Source of the DNA: Sphingomonas kyeonggiensis
GTDB taxonomy: Bacteria > Pseudomonadota > Alphaproteobacteria > Sphingomonadales > Sphingomonadaceae
Direction: 5' to 3'
Assembly (NCBI RefSeq): GCF_014196745.1
Contig: NZ_JACIEH010000003.1
Span: 558,001-622,000, forward strand
Length of the DNA stretch: 64,000 bases
The translations under genes and the position numbers were made by a program. The notes under the pieces were generated by a model that made no database searches, was not told where the DNA came from, and worked only from the letters and a program-made list of their open reading frames with translations. Of the stretch, positions 1-7,857 are shown piece by piece (the first letter of the stretch is position 1; every line of letters starts with the position of its first letter).

Positions 1-80
1 ACCTTGACGTGCCAGGCGACGATCTCGGCCTCGGCAATGCCTTCGCCGATGTCGGGCAGGCGGAACGTGAAGCGTGCCAT
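1..80 (-). CDS. bkdB: Branched-chain 2-oxoacid dehydrogenase E2 (lipoamide acyltransferase), N-terminal fragment
   Basis: The minus strand encodes a start reading MARFTFRLPDIGEGIAEAEI and then runs off the window edge. DIGEGxAEAE is the opening of a lipoyl domain in 2-oxoacid dehydrogenase E2 enzymes. E2 carries the lipoyl arm and transfers the acyl group made by E1 to CoA. It starts 5 bases after the E1 beta stop, as the last visible gene of the bkd operon. Only about 26 residues are present, so the family is firm but the substrate class comes from its neighbours. Confidence 0.85.
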   Translation of the reverse strand, partial: MARFTFRLPDIGEGIAEAEIVAWHVK

Positions 81-85
81 GCGGA

Positions 86-1129
86 TCAGTCCTTCAGGAT
101 CTTCTTGAGGGCGGTGCCGATGCGGACCGGGCCGGGGAAATAGGCCCATTCCAGGCTGTGCGGGTAGGGCGTGTCGAAGCCGGTGACGCGCTCGATCGGC
201 GCTTCGAGATGGTAGAAGCAGCGCTCCTGGACCTGGGCCGAAAGCTCGGCGCCGAAGCCCGAGGTGCGCGTCGCTTCATGAACGATCAGGCAGCGGCCGG
301 TCTTCTTCACCGATTCCTCGATCGTCTCGATGTCGAGCGGCACGAGCGTGCGCAGGTCGATGATCTCGGCATCGATGCCCATTTCCTCGACCGTGTTGGC
401 GACGACATGGACCATCGTACCGTAGCAGAGGATCGTCACCGCCTCGCCCGGGCGGACGACCGAGGCCTTGCCCAGCTCGACGCGGTAATGGCCCTCGGGC
501 ACCTGCGCGCCGGGATGATCGGCCCAGGTCTTGGCCGGGCGATCGTAATGGCCGTGGAACGGGCCGTTATAGATGCGCTTGGGCTCGAGGAAGAGGACGG
601 GATCATTGTCCTCGATCGCCGCAATGAGGAGCCCCTTGGCGTCGTACGGCGTCGAGGGGATCACCGTCTTCATGCCCGAGACGTGCGTGAAGATGCCCTC
701 GGGCGACTGGCTGTGGGTCTGGCCGCCGAAGATGCCGCCGCCATAGGGCGAGCGGATCGTGATCGGCGCGGTGAAGTCCGCCGCCGAGCGATAGCGCAGC
801 CGCGCCGCTTCGGAGACGAGCTGGTCGAGCGCCGGATAGATGTAGTCGGCGAACTGGATCTCCGGCACCGGGCGCAGGCCATAGGCGCCCATGCCGATCG
901 CCACGCCCATGATGCCGATCTCGGTGATCGGCGTGTCGAAGGCGCGGGTCTTGCCGTATTTGGCCTGGAGCCCGGCAGTCGCGCGGAACACGCCGCCGAA
1001 ATAGCCGACATCCTCGCCCATCACGACCACGTTCGGATCGCGCGCCATCATCACGTCCATGGCGGAGTTGATCGCCTGGATCATGTTCATCTGGGTGGTT
1101 GCACCCGCTTCGGTGACCATCTCGGTCAT
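86..1129 (-). CDS. bkdA2: Branched-chain 2-oxoacid dehydrogenase E1 beta subunit
   Basis: This 347-residue protein matches the E1 beta subunit that pairs with E1 alpha to decarboxylate 2-oxo acids with thiamine diphosphate. Visible family features are the N-terminal QAINSAMD and VVVMGEDVGYFGGVFR segments and a C-terminal transketolase-like half with TPYPHSLEWAYFPG. The ATG at 1129 overlaps the stop of the upstream hydrolase as ATGA, which decides the start over a longer reading to 1177. It acts in the cytoplasm in valine, leucine and isoleucine breakdown. Coupled translation with its neighbours is inferred from the overlaps. Confidence 0.93.
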   Translation of the reverse strand: MTEMVTEAGATTQMNMIQAINSAMDVMMARDPNVVVMGEDVGYFGGVFRATAGLQAKYGKTRAFDTPITEIGIMGVAIGMGAYGLRPVPEIQFADYIYPALDQLVSEAARLRYRSAADFTAPITIRSPYGGGIFGGQTHSQSPEGIFTHVSGMKTVIPSTPYDAKGLLIAAIEDNDPVLFLEPKRIYNGPFHGHYDRPAKTWADHPGAQVPEGHYRVELGKASVVRPGEAVTILCYGTMVHVVANTVEEMGIDAEIIDLRTLVPLDIETIEESVKKTGRCLIVHEATRTSGFGAELSAQVQERCFYHLEAPIERVTGFDTPYPHSLEWAYFPGPVRIGTALKKILKD

Positions 1130-1995
1130 GCCTGTGCCTTGCGAATAGTCCAGCGGTCGCCCACCGAAGGTTTCCATGTATCGAGCTTGCGGCGCGCCCT
1201 GGCGTCGCCCAGCCCATAAGCATCGACGAACAGCTTCGCCGGCGCCTCGGTGCGCGGGAAGCGGACGGCGTCGTCGACCAGCTGGTGCGTGCCGCCCTCG
1301 ACGACCAGCGCATAGGTGCCGGCCGGCGCGGTCTCGGCCGGGAATAGATGCTCCTCCGCCGCCGTGGCGTGGCCCATGACCGGCGGCACCGTATCCTCGG
1401 TGCCGGTGACGATTATCACGGGCACTTTGACGCTGGTATAGGCGTTCGCGGGCACGAGGCCGGGCGCCTTGCCGGGCGACGAGAAGCCGAGCACCGCCTT
1501 CACCGCGGGATCATACGCCTTGAAGTGCGGGAGCCCGCCGCCGAGAGCGAGCGAAACGAGCGTGCCGAAGCTGTGCCCGGCAGCGATCACCGGCAGCCCG
1601 GGAAATGTTTTCGCCGCGTACGCGCCCGTCGCGCGCATGTCGACGAACCGCTCGGGCAGGCCCGAGAGGAAGGTGAACTTGTCGCGCTCCGGATAGTGCA
1701 TCGAATCGACATGCACCGGCGCGAGCACGGCAAAGCCCTGGCCGAGCAGCACCGAGATCAGCCGATCATAGCGCTCGGGCCAGGAGCCATGTCCGGTCGA
1801 GAACAGCACCACGCCCTTGGGGCTGGCGGGCTTCCAGACCAGCAGCTTGGTCGAGCGCGTCGGCGAGACGGCGAGGTCGATCGTCTCGGGGTCGCCGATC
1901 GGGGCGGCATGGAGCAGCCCGGGCGGCAGCACCGCGAGGGCGCCGAGGGCACCCGCCCCCTTCACCAGCGCGCGGCGGTTGAGGATCAGGCTCAC
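1126..1995 (-). CDS. Alpha/beta hydrolase with Tat-like signal, inside the bkd operon
   Basis: This 289-residue protein has the alpha/beta hydrolase triad pattern: nucleophile Ser142 in GHSFG, Asp201 in GTEDTV and His237 in GGTHQL. The N-terminus (NRRALVKGAGALGALAVLP) resembles a twin-arginine signal, suggesting export in folded form; this is a prediction. It starts with GTG at 1995, overlapping the E1 alpha stop as GTGA, and its own stop overlaps the E1 beta start. It therefore sits between two subunits of one enzyme, which is unusual. Its substrate is unknown; dienelactone hydrolase-like or lipase-like activity is possible. Confidence 0.85.
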   Translation of the reverse strand: MSLILNRRALVKGAGALGALAVLPPGLLHAAPIGDPETIDLAVSPTRSTKLLVWKPASPKGVVLFSTGHGSWPERYDRLISVLLGQGFAVLAPVHVDSMHYPERDKFTFLSGLPERFVDMRATGAYAAKTFPGLPVIAAGHSFGTLVSLALGGGLPHFKAYDPAVKAVLGFSSPGKAPGLVPANAYTSVKVPVIIVTGTEDTVPPVMGHATAAEEHLFPAETAPAGTYALVVEGGTHQLVDDAVRFPRTEAPAKLFVDAYGLGDARARRKLDTWKPSVGDRWTIRKAQA

Positions 1996-3260
1996 AGGCC
2001 GGCCGCCTTCTGCTCGTCCAGCATCTGCTGCTGCTGTTCCTTGAGGTGCCAGGGGATCGTCTCGAACACGCCCTCGAACATCGATTCGAAGGGCTGGTGC
2101 ATGCCGTGGCCGAGGATGCCGTTCTTCTCGGCGTCCTTCTGCGCGGCCTTGACCAGTTCGGCGAGCTCGAGGTCCTGCGCGGCGTGGCGTTCCTCGTCCC
2201 ATTCGCCGAGCTTGATCAGATGCTCCTTGAGGCGGCGGATCGGATCGCCGAGCGGCCAGGCATTGGGCTCGCCGGCCGAGCGGTACGCCGTCGGATCGTC
2301 CGACGTGGAGTGGCCCTCGGCGCGATAGGTGAAATGCTCGATCAGCGTCGGACCCTGGTTGGTCCGGGCGCGCTCGGCGGCCCATTCGGTGGCGGCGTAC
2401 ACCGCCAGCGCGTCATTGCCGTCGACGCGCAGGCCGGCGATGCCATAGCCGATCGCGCGCGCCGCGAAGGTGGTCGCCTCCGCCCCGGCAAAGCCCGAGA
2501 AGCTCGAGATCGCCCACTGGTTGTTGACGACGTTGAAGATGACCGGCGCCTTGTAGACGGTCGCGAAGGTCAGCGCCGAGTGGAAGTCGCCCTCCGCCGT
2601 CGAGCCTTCGCCGCACCAGGTGGCGGAGATGCGCGTGTCGCCCTTGGCCGCGCTCGCCATCGCCCAGCCCACCGCCTGCGGATACTGGGTGGCGAGGTTG
2701 CCCGAGATCGAGAAGAAGCCATACTCCTTGGAGGAGTACATGATCGGCAGCTGGCGACCTTCGAGCGGATCGGCCTTGTTCGAGTAGATCTGGTTCATCA
2801 TCGTCACGATCGGATAGCCGCGCGTGATGAGGATCCCCTGCTGGCGATAGGAGGGGAAGCACATGTCGTCGCCGGCCAGCGCCATCGCGGCGCCGATCGA
2901 GACGGCCTCCTCGCCGGTCGACTTCATGTAGAAGCTGGTCTTGCCCTGGCGCTGGGCACGGAACATGCGCTCGTCGAACGCGCGGGTGAGCGCCATCGAG
3001 CGGAGCATGCGGCGCTTGGCGTCTGCGTCGAGCCGGGGATCCCAGGGGCCGACGGCATTGCCGTCCTCGTCGAGGACGCGGACCAGGCCATACGCCAGCT
3101 CATGGAAGCTGTCGGCACGGTCGGCAGTGTCGGGGCGGCGGGTGGCGCCGGCGGGCGGCACCGCGATGTCGCTGAAGTCCGCCTCGTCACCCGGGCGGAA
3201 TCGCGGCTCGGGCACGTGCAGCGCAAGCGGGGGCAGGTTGGCGCGATCGCGCTCGCTCAC
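1992..3260 (-). CDS. bkdA1: Branched-chain 2-oxoacid dehydrogenase E1 alpha subunit
   Basis: E1 alpha binds thiamine diphosphate and starts oxidative decarboxylation of branched-chain 2-oxo acids. Visible features are FYMKSTGEEAVSIG, the cofactor region GEGSTAEGDFHSAL...VVNNQWAIS, and the phosphorylation-loop-type segment YRAEGHSTSDDP. The GTG at 3260 is preferred (422 residues) because GGAGAG lies 5 bases upstream; an in-frame GTG at 3308 would give 438 residues but has no clear ribosome site. It is the first gene of the operon. The long N-terminal extension rich in Pro and charged residues is common in alphaproteobacterial versions. Confidence 0.93.
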   Translation of the reverse strand: MSERDRANLPPLALHVPEPRFRPGDEADFSDIAVPPAGATRRPDTADRADSFHELAYGLVRVLDEDGNAVGPWDPRLDADAKRRMLRSMALTRAFDERMFRAQRQGKTSFYMKSTGEEAVSIGAAMALAGDDMCFPSYRQQGILITRGYPIVTMMNQIYSNKADPLEGRQLPIMYSSKEYGFFSISGNLATQYPQAVGWAMASAAKGDTRISATWCGEGSTAEGDFHSALTFATVYKAPVIFNVVNNQWAISSFSGFAGAEATTFAARAIGYGIAGLRVDGNDALAVYAATEWAAERARTNQGPTLIEHFTYRAEGHSTSDDPTAYRSAGEPNAWPLGDPIRRLKEHLIKLGEWDEERHAAQDLELAELVKAAQKDAEKNGILGHGMHQPFESMFEGVFETIPWHLKEQQQQMLDEQKAAGL

Positions 3261-3321
3261 ATGGGCTCTCCGGACATAGGTTCCCGTTGCCAAACGCTCG
3301 GGAATCACGTTTCGCGCCGTT

Positions 3322-3369
3322 GTTATAAAATTTCAAAGGTCCGCGCAAGTAGGTCAGGGGTGCTGACCT
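3322..3369 (-). promoter_or_regulatory. Possible bkd promoter and operator
   Basis: Upstream of the E1 alpha start an AT-rich patch gives TATAAC (3322-3327, minus strand) as a possible -10. A perfect 7-base inverted repeat, AGGTCAG-N5-CTGACCT, lies at 3351-3369 just upstream. It could bind a regulator such as an Lrp/BkdR-type protein, or act as the terminator of the preceding minus-strand gene. No good -35 is visible. Confidence 0.35.
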
Positions 3370-3476
3370 GAAATGCCCGGCGAACGGATGGGAATTCGAG
3401 GCGGGCGGCGCTGCCCCCTGCCGGCTTTCCCCTCCGTCGCGCTTCGTGCGCCGCCTCTCGTGGCGGGATCCGAGAA

Positions 3477-4415
3477 CTAGTCCTTCGCGTAGATCGAGCG
3501 GCTCAGTGCAGCGCGCACCTGTTCGCGTCCGGCCAGGATTCGCGCGCGATTGGCCGAATCGATCGCCCCGGCCTGCTCGGCCAGCGTCTGGCGCTTCGCC
3601 TTGTTCGCCTTGAACGCCGCGGCATCGGCGCCGCTGCGGAAGCCGAAATAGCCATTGTCGTTGGTCCAGCCCTTGCGCGCGAGCAGGGTGCAGAGCTCGG
3701 CGGTGGCATCGATCATCGCCTGCTGGTTGGCGAGCGTCGGATCGTCCCTGGTGTCGCCGACGATCCGGGCGATGCCCAGCTTCGCCGTCCTGGGCAGGCT
3801 CGCGCTGCCGATCGCCTCGGCCAGCGCCTTGCTGCGGCCAATGCGCGCCAGGCTCTGTTCGGTGGCGAGCGCGCGGATCTGCTCGATCTCGCCGCAATTG
3901 CCGATCGCATGAGGGTTCTGCTGGAGCAGATAGGGGCTGTTGAGCGCCGCCATCCCGAACTTCGCCTGGGCCGCGGTCATGGCGCGCACCGCGGCCGCAT
4001 CGGCCTGCACCGCATCGGCATAGAGCTGCGAGACCGGCCCGCGCGCCCGCACCCCGGCGGGCAGGATCACCGCGCCGTCGGGCGCCAGTTCGATCTCGGC
4101 GAAGCTGCTCGCATCGGCGCGCGACGCGGTCTGGAACTGGCCATGCGCGATCGCCGCGGCCCCGGCACCGGCGCCGACCAGCAGCACCAGCGAGCCGAGC
4201 TTCCAGCCCAGGCTCGCGCGCCGCGTGGTGATCACGAAGCCGATCAGCCACAGCACCAGTGCCGTCGCCGCGCCGCCGATCAGCAGGGCGGGAAAGGGCA
4301 GGGGCGTGGCGAAGCGCGGCCCCAGCAGCGCGGCGAGCACCAGCACGGCCGCCCCGGCCAGCGTTGCGATCAGCGGATGGCCGTGCGGGCCCTCCTCTTC
4401 CCAATGATCCGACAT
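3477..4415 (-). CDS. Membrane-anchored protein of unknown function
   Basis: I do not recognise a family for this 312-residue protein. A short polar N-terminus (MSDHWEEEGPHGHP) is followed by three hydrophobic segments at about residues 15-33, 43-62 and 70-90, then a soluble region of about 220 residues rich in Ala. The soluble part has two Cys residues (CGEIEQ and ELCTLL) and would lie in the periplasm or cytoplasm depending on topology. It is a single gene transcribed towards bkdA1 and divergent from the rarD-like gene. The coding call rests on length, a sensible start and Sphingomonas-like codon use. Confidence 0.75.
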   Translation of the reverse strand: MSDHWEEEGPHGHPLIATLAGAAVLVLAALLGPRFATPLPFPALLIGGAATALVLWLIGFVITTRRASLGWKLGSLVLLVGAGAGAAAIAHGQFQTASRADASSFAEIELAPDGAVILPAGVRARGPVSQLYADAVQADAAAVRAMTAAQAKFGMAALNSPYLLQQNPHAIGNCGEIEQIRALATEQSLARIGRSKALAEAIGSASLPRTAKLGIARIVGDTRDDPTLANQQAMIDATAELCTLLARKGWTNDNGYFGFRSGADAAAFKANKAKRQTLAEQAGAIDSANRARILAGREQVRAALSRSIYAKD

Positions 4416-4529
4416 GATTCCCCCTTTGTCGCGAACAGCCTAGCGGGGAAGCGTGCCGGTGCAATCGCTTTGCTGGTCCAAAGCGGCGCTTGCTTGCGCG
4501 CGCGGACCGGGCCGCGCATGGGAGGCGGC

Positions 4530-5438
4530 ATGACCAGCCCTACCGCAACTGCGCGCGCCCCCGGCAATCGGGGTCTCGTGCTCGCCATCGGCGCCTATGG
4601 CATCTGGGGCGTGCTGCCGCTCTATTTCCATGTTCTGGCGCATGTGCCGGCGCTGCAGATCCTCGCGCACCGCGTCGTCTGGTCGGTGCTGTTCCTCGGC
4701 GTGCTGGTCTTCGCACTGGGCCGGGCTGGCGACATCTGGCGCGCGGCGCGGGGCCGCACGCTCCTGTTGCTCTGCGCCAGCGCCGCGCTGATCGCGATCA
4801 ACTGGTTCGTCTATATCTGGTCGGTCGAGACCGGCCATGTGCTGGAAGCCAGCCTCGGCTATTTCATCAATCCGCTGGTCAATGTCGCGCTCGGCATGCT
4901 CGTGCTCGGCGAGCGGCTGCGGCGCTGGCAGGGCGTCGCGATCGCCGTGGCGGGCGCCGGCGTGCTGGCGATGGCGGTGAGCGGCGGCGGCGCCATCCTG
5001 ATCTCGCTCTCGCTCGCCTTCAGCTTCGGGTTCTACGGGCTGGTCCGCAAGGTGGTGGCGATCGATTCGCTGGGTGGGCTGACCGTCGAGACGCTGCTGC
5101 TCGTGCCGCTTGCCGCCGTGTGGCTGTTCTACACCACGGGGCAGGGGACCAGCGGCTTCGGCGTCTCGGCGGGGCAGAACGCGCTGCTCCTCGCCGCCGG
5201 GGTGATCACCGCCACGCCGCTGCTGATGTTCGCCGCGGCCGCTCGGCTGCTGCCGCTGTCGATGATGGGGCTGCTCCAGTACATCGCGCCGACGATCCAG
5301 TTCCTGGTTGCGCTGATGCTCGGCGAGCCGCTGCGGCCGATCCATATGATCGCCTTCCCGCTGATCTGGGTCGGCTGCGCGCTCTATGCCTGGGACAGCA
5401 TCCGCGCTGCCCGCGCACCGGTGCCGGCGGAGGCGTAG
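4530..5438 (+). CDS. rarD: RarD-type EamA family permease
   Basis: This 302-residue protein has about ten hydrophobic segments and the RarD/EamA (drug/metabolite transporter) layout. Characteristic stretches are GIWGVLPLYFHVL near the start, HRVVWS, NWFVYIWSVETGHVLEASLGYFINPL, and LLQYIAPTIQFLVAL in the second half. It is an inner-membrane permease; the substrate is not known for most members. The ATG at 4530 follows a GGAGG site, so the longer readings upstream are rejected. It is divergent from the 3477-4415 gene. Confidence 0.88.
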   Translation: MTSPTATARAPGNRGLVLAIGAYGIWGVLPLYFHVLAHVPALQILAHRVVWSVLFLGVLVFALGRAGDIWRAARGRTLLLLCASAALIAINWFVYIWSVETGHVLEASLGYFINPLVNVALGMLVLGERLRRWQGVAIAVAGAGVLAMAVSGGGAILISLSLAFSFGFYGLVRKVVAIDSLGGLTVETLLLVPLAAVWLFYTTGQGTSGFGVSAGQNALLLAAGVITATPLLMFAAAARLLPLSMMGLLQYIAPTIQFLVALMLGEPLRPIHMIAFPLIWVGCALYAWDSIRAARAPVPAEA

Positions 5439-5450
5439 ATCCCCTGTCCC

Positions 5451-5586
5451 GTCATCCCCGCGAAGGCGGGGATCCAGGGTGGTTCGGGGAAGCGGCGCAG
5501 TTGAACGCACGCCCATCGGAGAAACTGCGGCCAACCCCGTGCGCCTTGCCCGTGGCTCCGGAGCCACGCCTTTGCGGGAATGACGA
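5451..5586. repeat. REP-type palindromic element
   Basis: A hairpin with core CCCCGCGAAGGCGGGG (5456-5471) is followed about 100 bases later by a partial inverted partner ending in GGGAATGAC. Similar elements occur at 7573-7643, 60828-60908 and 63496-63524. The paired, inverted arrangement is that of bacterial interspersed mosaic elements. Apart from this, 5439-5790 shows no convincing gene. Confidence 0.75.
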
Positions 5587-5617
5587 GGGAAGGTGCCGCT
5601 CCGTCCGGAACATGCTT

Positions 5618-5632
5618 CAAATGTACCATTTG
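5618..5632. promoter_or_regulatory. Short inverted repeat, possible operator
   Basis: CAAATG-TAC-CATTTG is a perfect 6-3-6 inverted repeat. It lies just upstream of an ATG at 5650 that opens a frame continuing into the ArsR gene. That frame (MADSTRSRVTPES...) is not a known domain, and the ArsR gene has its own start, so this may be the remnant of a lost regulator gene and its operator. Confidence 0.3.
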
Positions 5633-5790
5633 TCTGATGGGGTGCCCGTATGGCCGACTCCACCAGATCCCGCGTCACGCCCGAATCCCGCGCCACGGCG
5701 GAAGCTGCCCGCGATGCCTATTTCGCGCGTGAGCGAGTCAACGGATTCAAGCTTTCTTCGCCAGACCCACGCAAATCTCCCGAAAATTAT

Positions 5791-5839
5791 TCAACCGATC
5801 GGTTGACTATTCCGCCGGCTCGCCCGATATTAAACCACA
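5791..5839 (+). promoter_or_regulatory. Promoter with overlapping palindromic operator for the ArsR operon
   Basis: TTGACT (5803-5808) and GATATT (5826-5831) are separated by 17 bases, a good sigma-70-like pair. A perfect 16-base palindrome TCAACCGATCGGTTGA (5791-5806) overlaps the -35, as expected for autorepression by the ArsR protein. The predicted transcription start falls at or next to the ATG at 5839, and no ribosome site precedes that ATG, so the mRNA may be leaderless. Confidence 0.6.
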
Positions 5840-6174
5840 TGGTTGAATATCGCCTCGACGCCACCTTCCACGCCCTTTCCGACCCGACCCGGCGCGGAAT
5901 GCTTGCGCATCTCTCGCTGGGGGAGAAGTCCATCGGCGAGCTGGCCGAGCCCTTCGCGATGACCTTTGCCGGGGCCGCCAAGCATGTGAAGGTGCTCGAG
6001 GGTGCGGGCCTCGTCGCCCGTCGCAAGGTGGGACGCAGCTATATGTGCGCCTTGAAGCCCGCTCCGCTCGCCGAGGCCGAACGGTGGCTGAAGCAGTGGG
6101 AGAAGTTCTGGACCGTCCGCCTCGACGCGCTCGAAGCGCTCATCGCCGCGGACCAGAAGGAGACCCGTTCATGA
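5839..6174 (+). CDS. ArsR-family winged-helix transcriptional regulator
   Basis: This 111-residue protein is a compact winged-helix repressor. FHALSDPTRRGMLAHLSLGEKSIGEL and AKHVKVLEGAGLVARRKVGR are the typical helix-turn-helix and wing segments. No metal-binding Cys motif is visible, and it resembles the ArsR group that travels with SRPBCC proteins. The ATG at 5839 is chosen because the conserved domain begins there and a promoter ends there; a longer frame from 5650 has an unrelated extension. It overlaps the next gene as ATGA and probably represses the whole operon through the palindrome at 5791-5806. Confidence 0.88.
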   Translation: MVEYRLDATFHALSDPTRRGMLAHLSLGEKSIGELAEPFAMTFAGAAKHVKVLEGAGLVARRKVGRSYMCALKPAPLAEAERWLKQWEKFWTVRLDALEALIAADQKETRS

Positions 6175-6566
6175 CCCAGGCCACGCCCTTCCTGATGTTC
6201 CAGGGCGGCAAGGGCCAGGCCGCGCTCGATTTCTGGATCGAGACCGTGCCCGGCAGCCGCATCGAGTCGGTCGAGCGCTTCGGCCCCGATGGCCCGGGGC
6301 CCGAGGGAACGATCATCCGCGCCCATGCGGTGATCGCCGGCCAGAAGGTGATGGTGCATGACAGCTTCCTCACCCATGGCTTCGACTTCACGCCGTCCTG
6401 GTCCTTCTTCCTCGATGTTGCGGACCGGGCGGAATTCGACCGGCTGTTCGATGCGCTGTCCGAGGATGGCGGCGTGCTGATGCCGCCGGACAATTATGGC
6501 TGGAGCACGCGCTTCGGCTGGGCGAGCGACAGGTTCGGCGTCTCCTGGCAGGTCAATCTGGCATGA
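6171..6566 (+). CDS. VOC-family (PhnB-like) protein
   Basis: This 131-residue protein belongs to the vicinal oxygen chelate superfamily, close to PhnB / 3-demethylubiquinone methyltransferase-like proteins. Visible features are TPFLMFQGGKGQAALDFW at the start, VMVHDS in the middle and the ending FGWASDRFGVSWQVNL. These are small cytoplasmic metal-dependent or ligand-binding proteins whose exact reactions are mostly unknown. It is the second gene of the ArsR operon, with ATGA overlaps on both sides, implying coupled translation. Confidence 0.87.
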   Translation: MTQATPFLMFQGGKGQAALDFWIETVPGSRIESVERFGPDGPGPEGTIIRAHAVIAGQKVMVHDSFLTHGFDFTPSWSFFLDVADRAEFDRLFDALSEDGGVLMPPDNYGWSTRFGWASDRFGVSWQVNLA

Positions 6567-7009
6567 GCGCGCCGGTGATCCTCACCGTCACCCGCGAATT
6601 CGCGGCGAGCCCGGAGCGCGTGTTCGACGCCTGGCTCGATCCGAAGGACGCTGCCCGTTTCCTCTTCGCCACGCCGGACGGCGAGATGCTGGCCTGCGAG
6701 ATCGACCCCCGGGTCGGCGGGCATGGGCGGATCGTCGAACGGCGCGCCTCGGGCGATGCCCATCACCGCATCGCGTTCGAGGCGATCGAGCGTCCCCGCC
6801 GACTCGTCTTCCGCTTCTCGGCCGATCCGGCGGAGGACGGGGAATGGACCCGTGTCGCGATCGACATCGTCCCCACGCATAGGGGCTGCACGCTCACCCT
6901 CACCCATGAAATGGACCCCGCCTGGGCAAGCTATGAGGACCAGACCCGCAAGGGCTGGACGATGATCCTCGAAAGCCTGGGCCGCATCACGGAGAAGCAA
7001 GATGGCTGA
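6563..7009 (+). CDS. SRPBCC (AHSA1-like) domain protein
   Basis: The 148 residues form one START/Bet v 1-type fold: REFAASPERVFDAWLDPKDAARFLF at the N-terminus, a central sheet, and a final helix HEMDPAWASYEDQTRKGWTMILESLG. Such proteins bind hydrophobic ligands in an internal cavity. Pairs of them with an ArsR regulator are common in proteobacteria, but their ligands are rarely known. It overlaps the VOC gene by 4 bases and the next SRPBCC gene by 8. Confidence 0.88.
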   Translation: MSAPVILTVTREFAASPERVFDAWLDPKDAARFLFATPDGEMLACEIDPRVGGHGRIVERRASGDAHHRIAFEAIERPRRLVFRFSADPAEDGEWTRVAIDIVPTHRGCTLTLTHEMDPAWASYEDQTRKGWTMILESLGRITEKQDG

Positions 7010-7541
7010 AGATACGCTGGTTGCCGATACGATCACCCCGCAGATGCTCCGCTTCGAGCGCGACCTCGCCGCGCCGATCGAGACGGTGTGGCAATATCTG
7101 GTCGATCCCGAACTGCGCGCTCGCTGGTTCATGGGCGGCCCGACCGATCCGTGCGTCGGCGGCAAGCTGGGCATGACCTTCGCCCATCAGAACCTGTCCG
7201 ACGGCGATGTGCCCAATCCGGAGCGCTATGCGAAGAACCAGGGCAAGAGCTGGTCCGAGGACATCCTCCAGATCGAGCCGCCGCACCTGCTCGCCTTCAC
7301 CTGGGACAATGGCGAGGCCGGCGAAGTGAAGATCGAGCTCTTCGCCTTCGCACCGGACCGCACCCGCCTCGTCCTTACGCATAGCCGTCTGCGCGGCGCG
7401 GCGGACGCCCGCAGTTTCGGCGGCGGCTGGGGCGCGCATCTCGAAGTGCTGCAGAAGCGCCTCGCCGGCGAGCGCGTGGAGAATTTCTGGGACCTGCATG
7501 CCGAGGCCGAGAAGCGCGCGATCGACGCAGTCGGGCTCTAA
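7002..7541 (+). CDS. Second SRPBCC (AHSA1-like) domain protein
   Basis: This 179-residue protein has the same fold as its upstream neighbour: RDLAAPIETVWQYLVDPELRARWFMGG, then TRLVLTHSRL and a C-terminal helix with GGGWGAHLEVLQKRL. It is longer than the first copy, mostly through its C-terminus. The two are probably old paralogues within one operon. The protein is predicted cytoplasmic, with no signal or membrane segment. Regulation through the upstream ArsR protein is inferred from operon structure. Confidence 0.87.
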   Translation: MAEDTLVADTITPQMLRFERDLAAPIETVWQYLVDPELRARWFMGGPTDPCVGGKLGMTFAHQNLSDGDVPNPERYAKNQGKSWSEDILQIEPPHLLAFTWDNGEAGEVKIELFAFAPDRTRLVLTHSRLRGAADARSFGGGWGAHLEVLQKRLAGERVENFWDLHAEAEKRAIDAVGL

Positions 7542-7572
7542 GCTTCCGTACCCAAACCGTCTCACCTCATAC

Positions 7573-7643
7573 CCGTCATCCCGGCGAAAGCCGGGATCTC
7601 AGGCGACTCCTTCCCCGCGCCCCGGCTTCTGCCGGGATGACGG
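7573..7643. repeat. REP-type palindromic pair
   Basis: Two inverted arms, CGTCATCCCGGCGAAAGCCG and its counterpart CGGCTTCTGCCGGGATGACG, bracket about 25 bases. It belongs to the same general family as the elements at 5451 and 60828. It lies just after the ArsR operon and may help end transcription. The rest of the gap 7644-7857 holds the dispersed 24-base repeat and no gene. Confidence 0.75.
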
Positions 7644-7667
7644 TTGCAATGTAGGATTTCGCCTGCT
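7644..7667 (+). repeat. Dispersed repeat, copy 1
   Basis: TTGCAATGTAGGATTT followed by CGCCTGCT. The same core occurs at 14057-14080 (opposite strand, identical over all 24 bases) and at 50616-50637 with C-to-T changes. All three copies lie in intergenic DNA and two are next to REP-like hairpins. Confidence 0.7.
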
Positions 7668-7857
7668 TGGCTACCTGGCCGGGCTTAAAGTCCGGCCGCT
7701 CTTTGCCCTGTAGGAACAATAGGATCAGTTGCACGCAAGCAAGTTGCGAGATGCGGTGCGTTTGCCCGAAAAGTGTCAACTTAGGCGCTGCGAAAACCCG
7801 CTCCTGGCGTGAACTTGGGGAACTTTGGCGAGTCGGTGCCGCGCGCGGCGTAGGAAA

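Noticed and set aside
3909..4529. Long 5' extension of the rarD reading frame
   Set aside because: It runs antisense through the 3477-4415 gene; a GGAGG site and the conserved N-terminus support the start at 4530.
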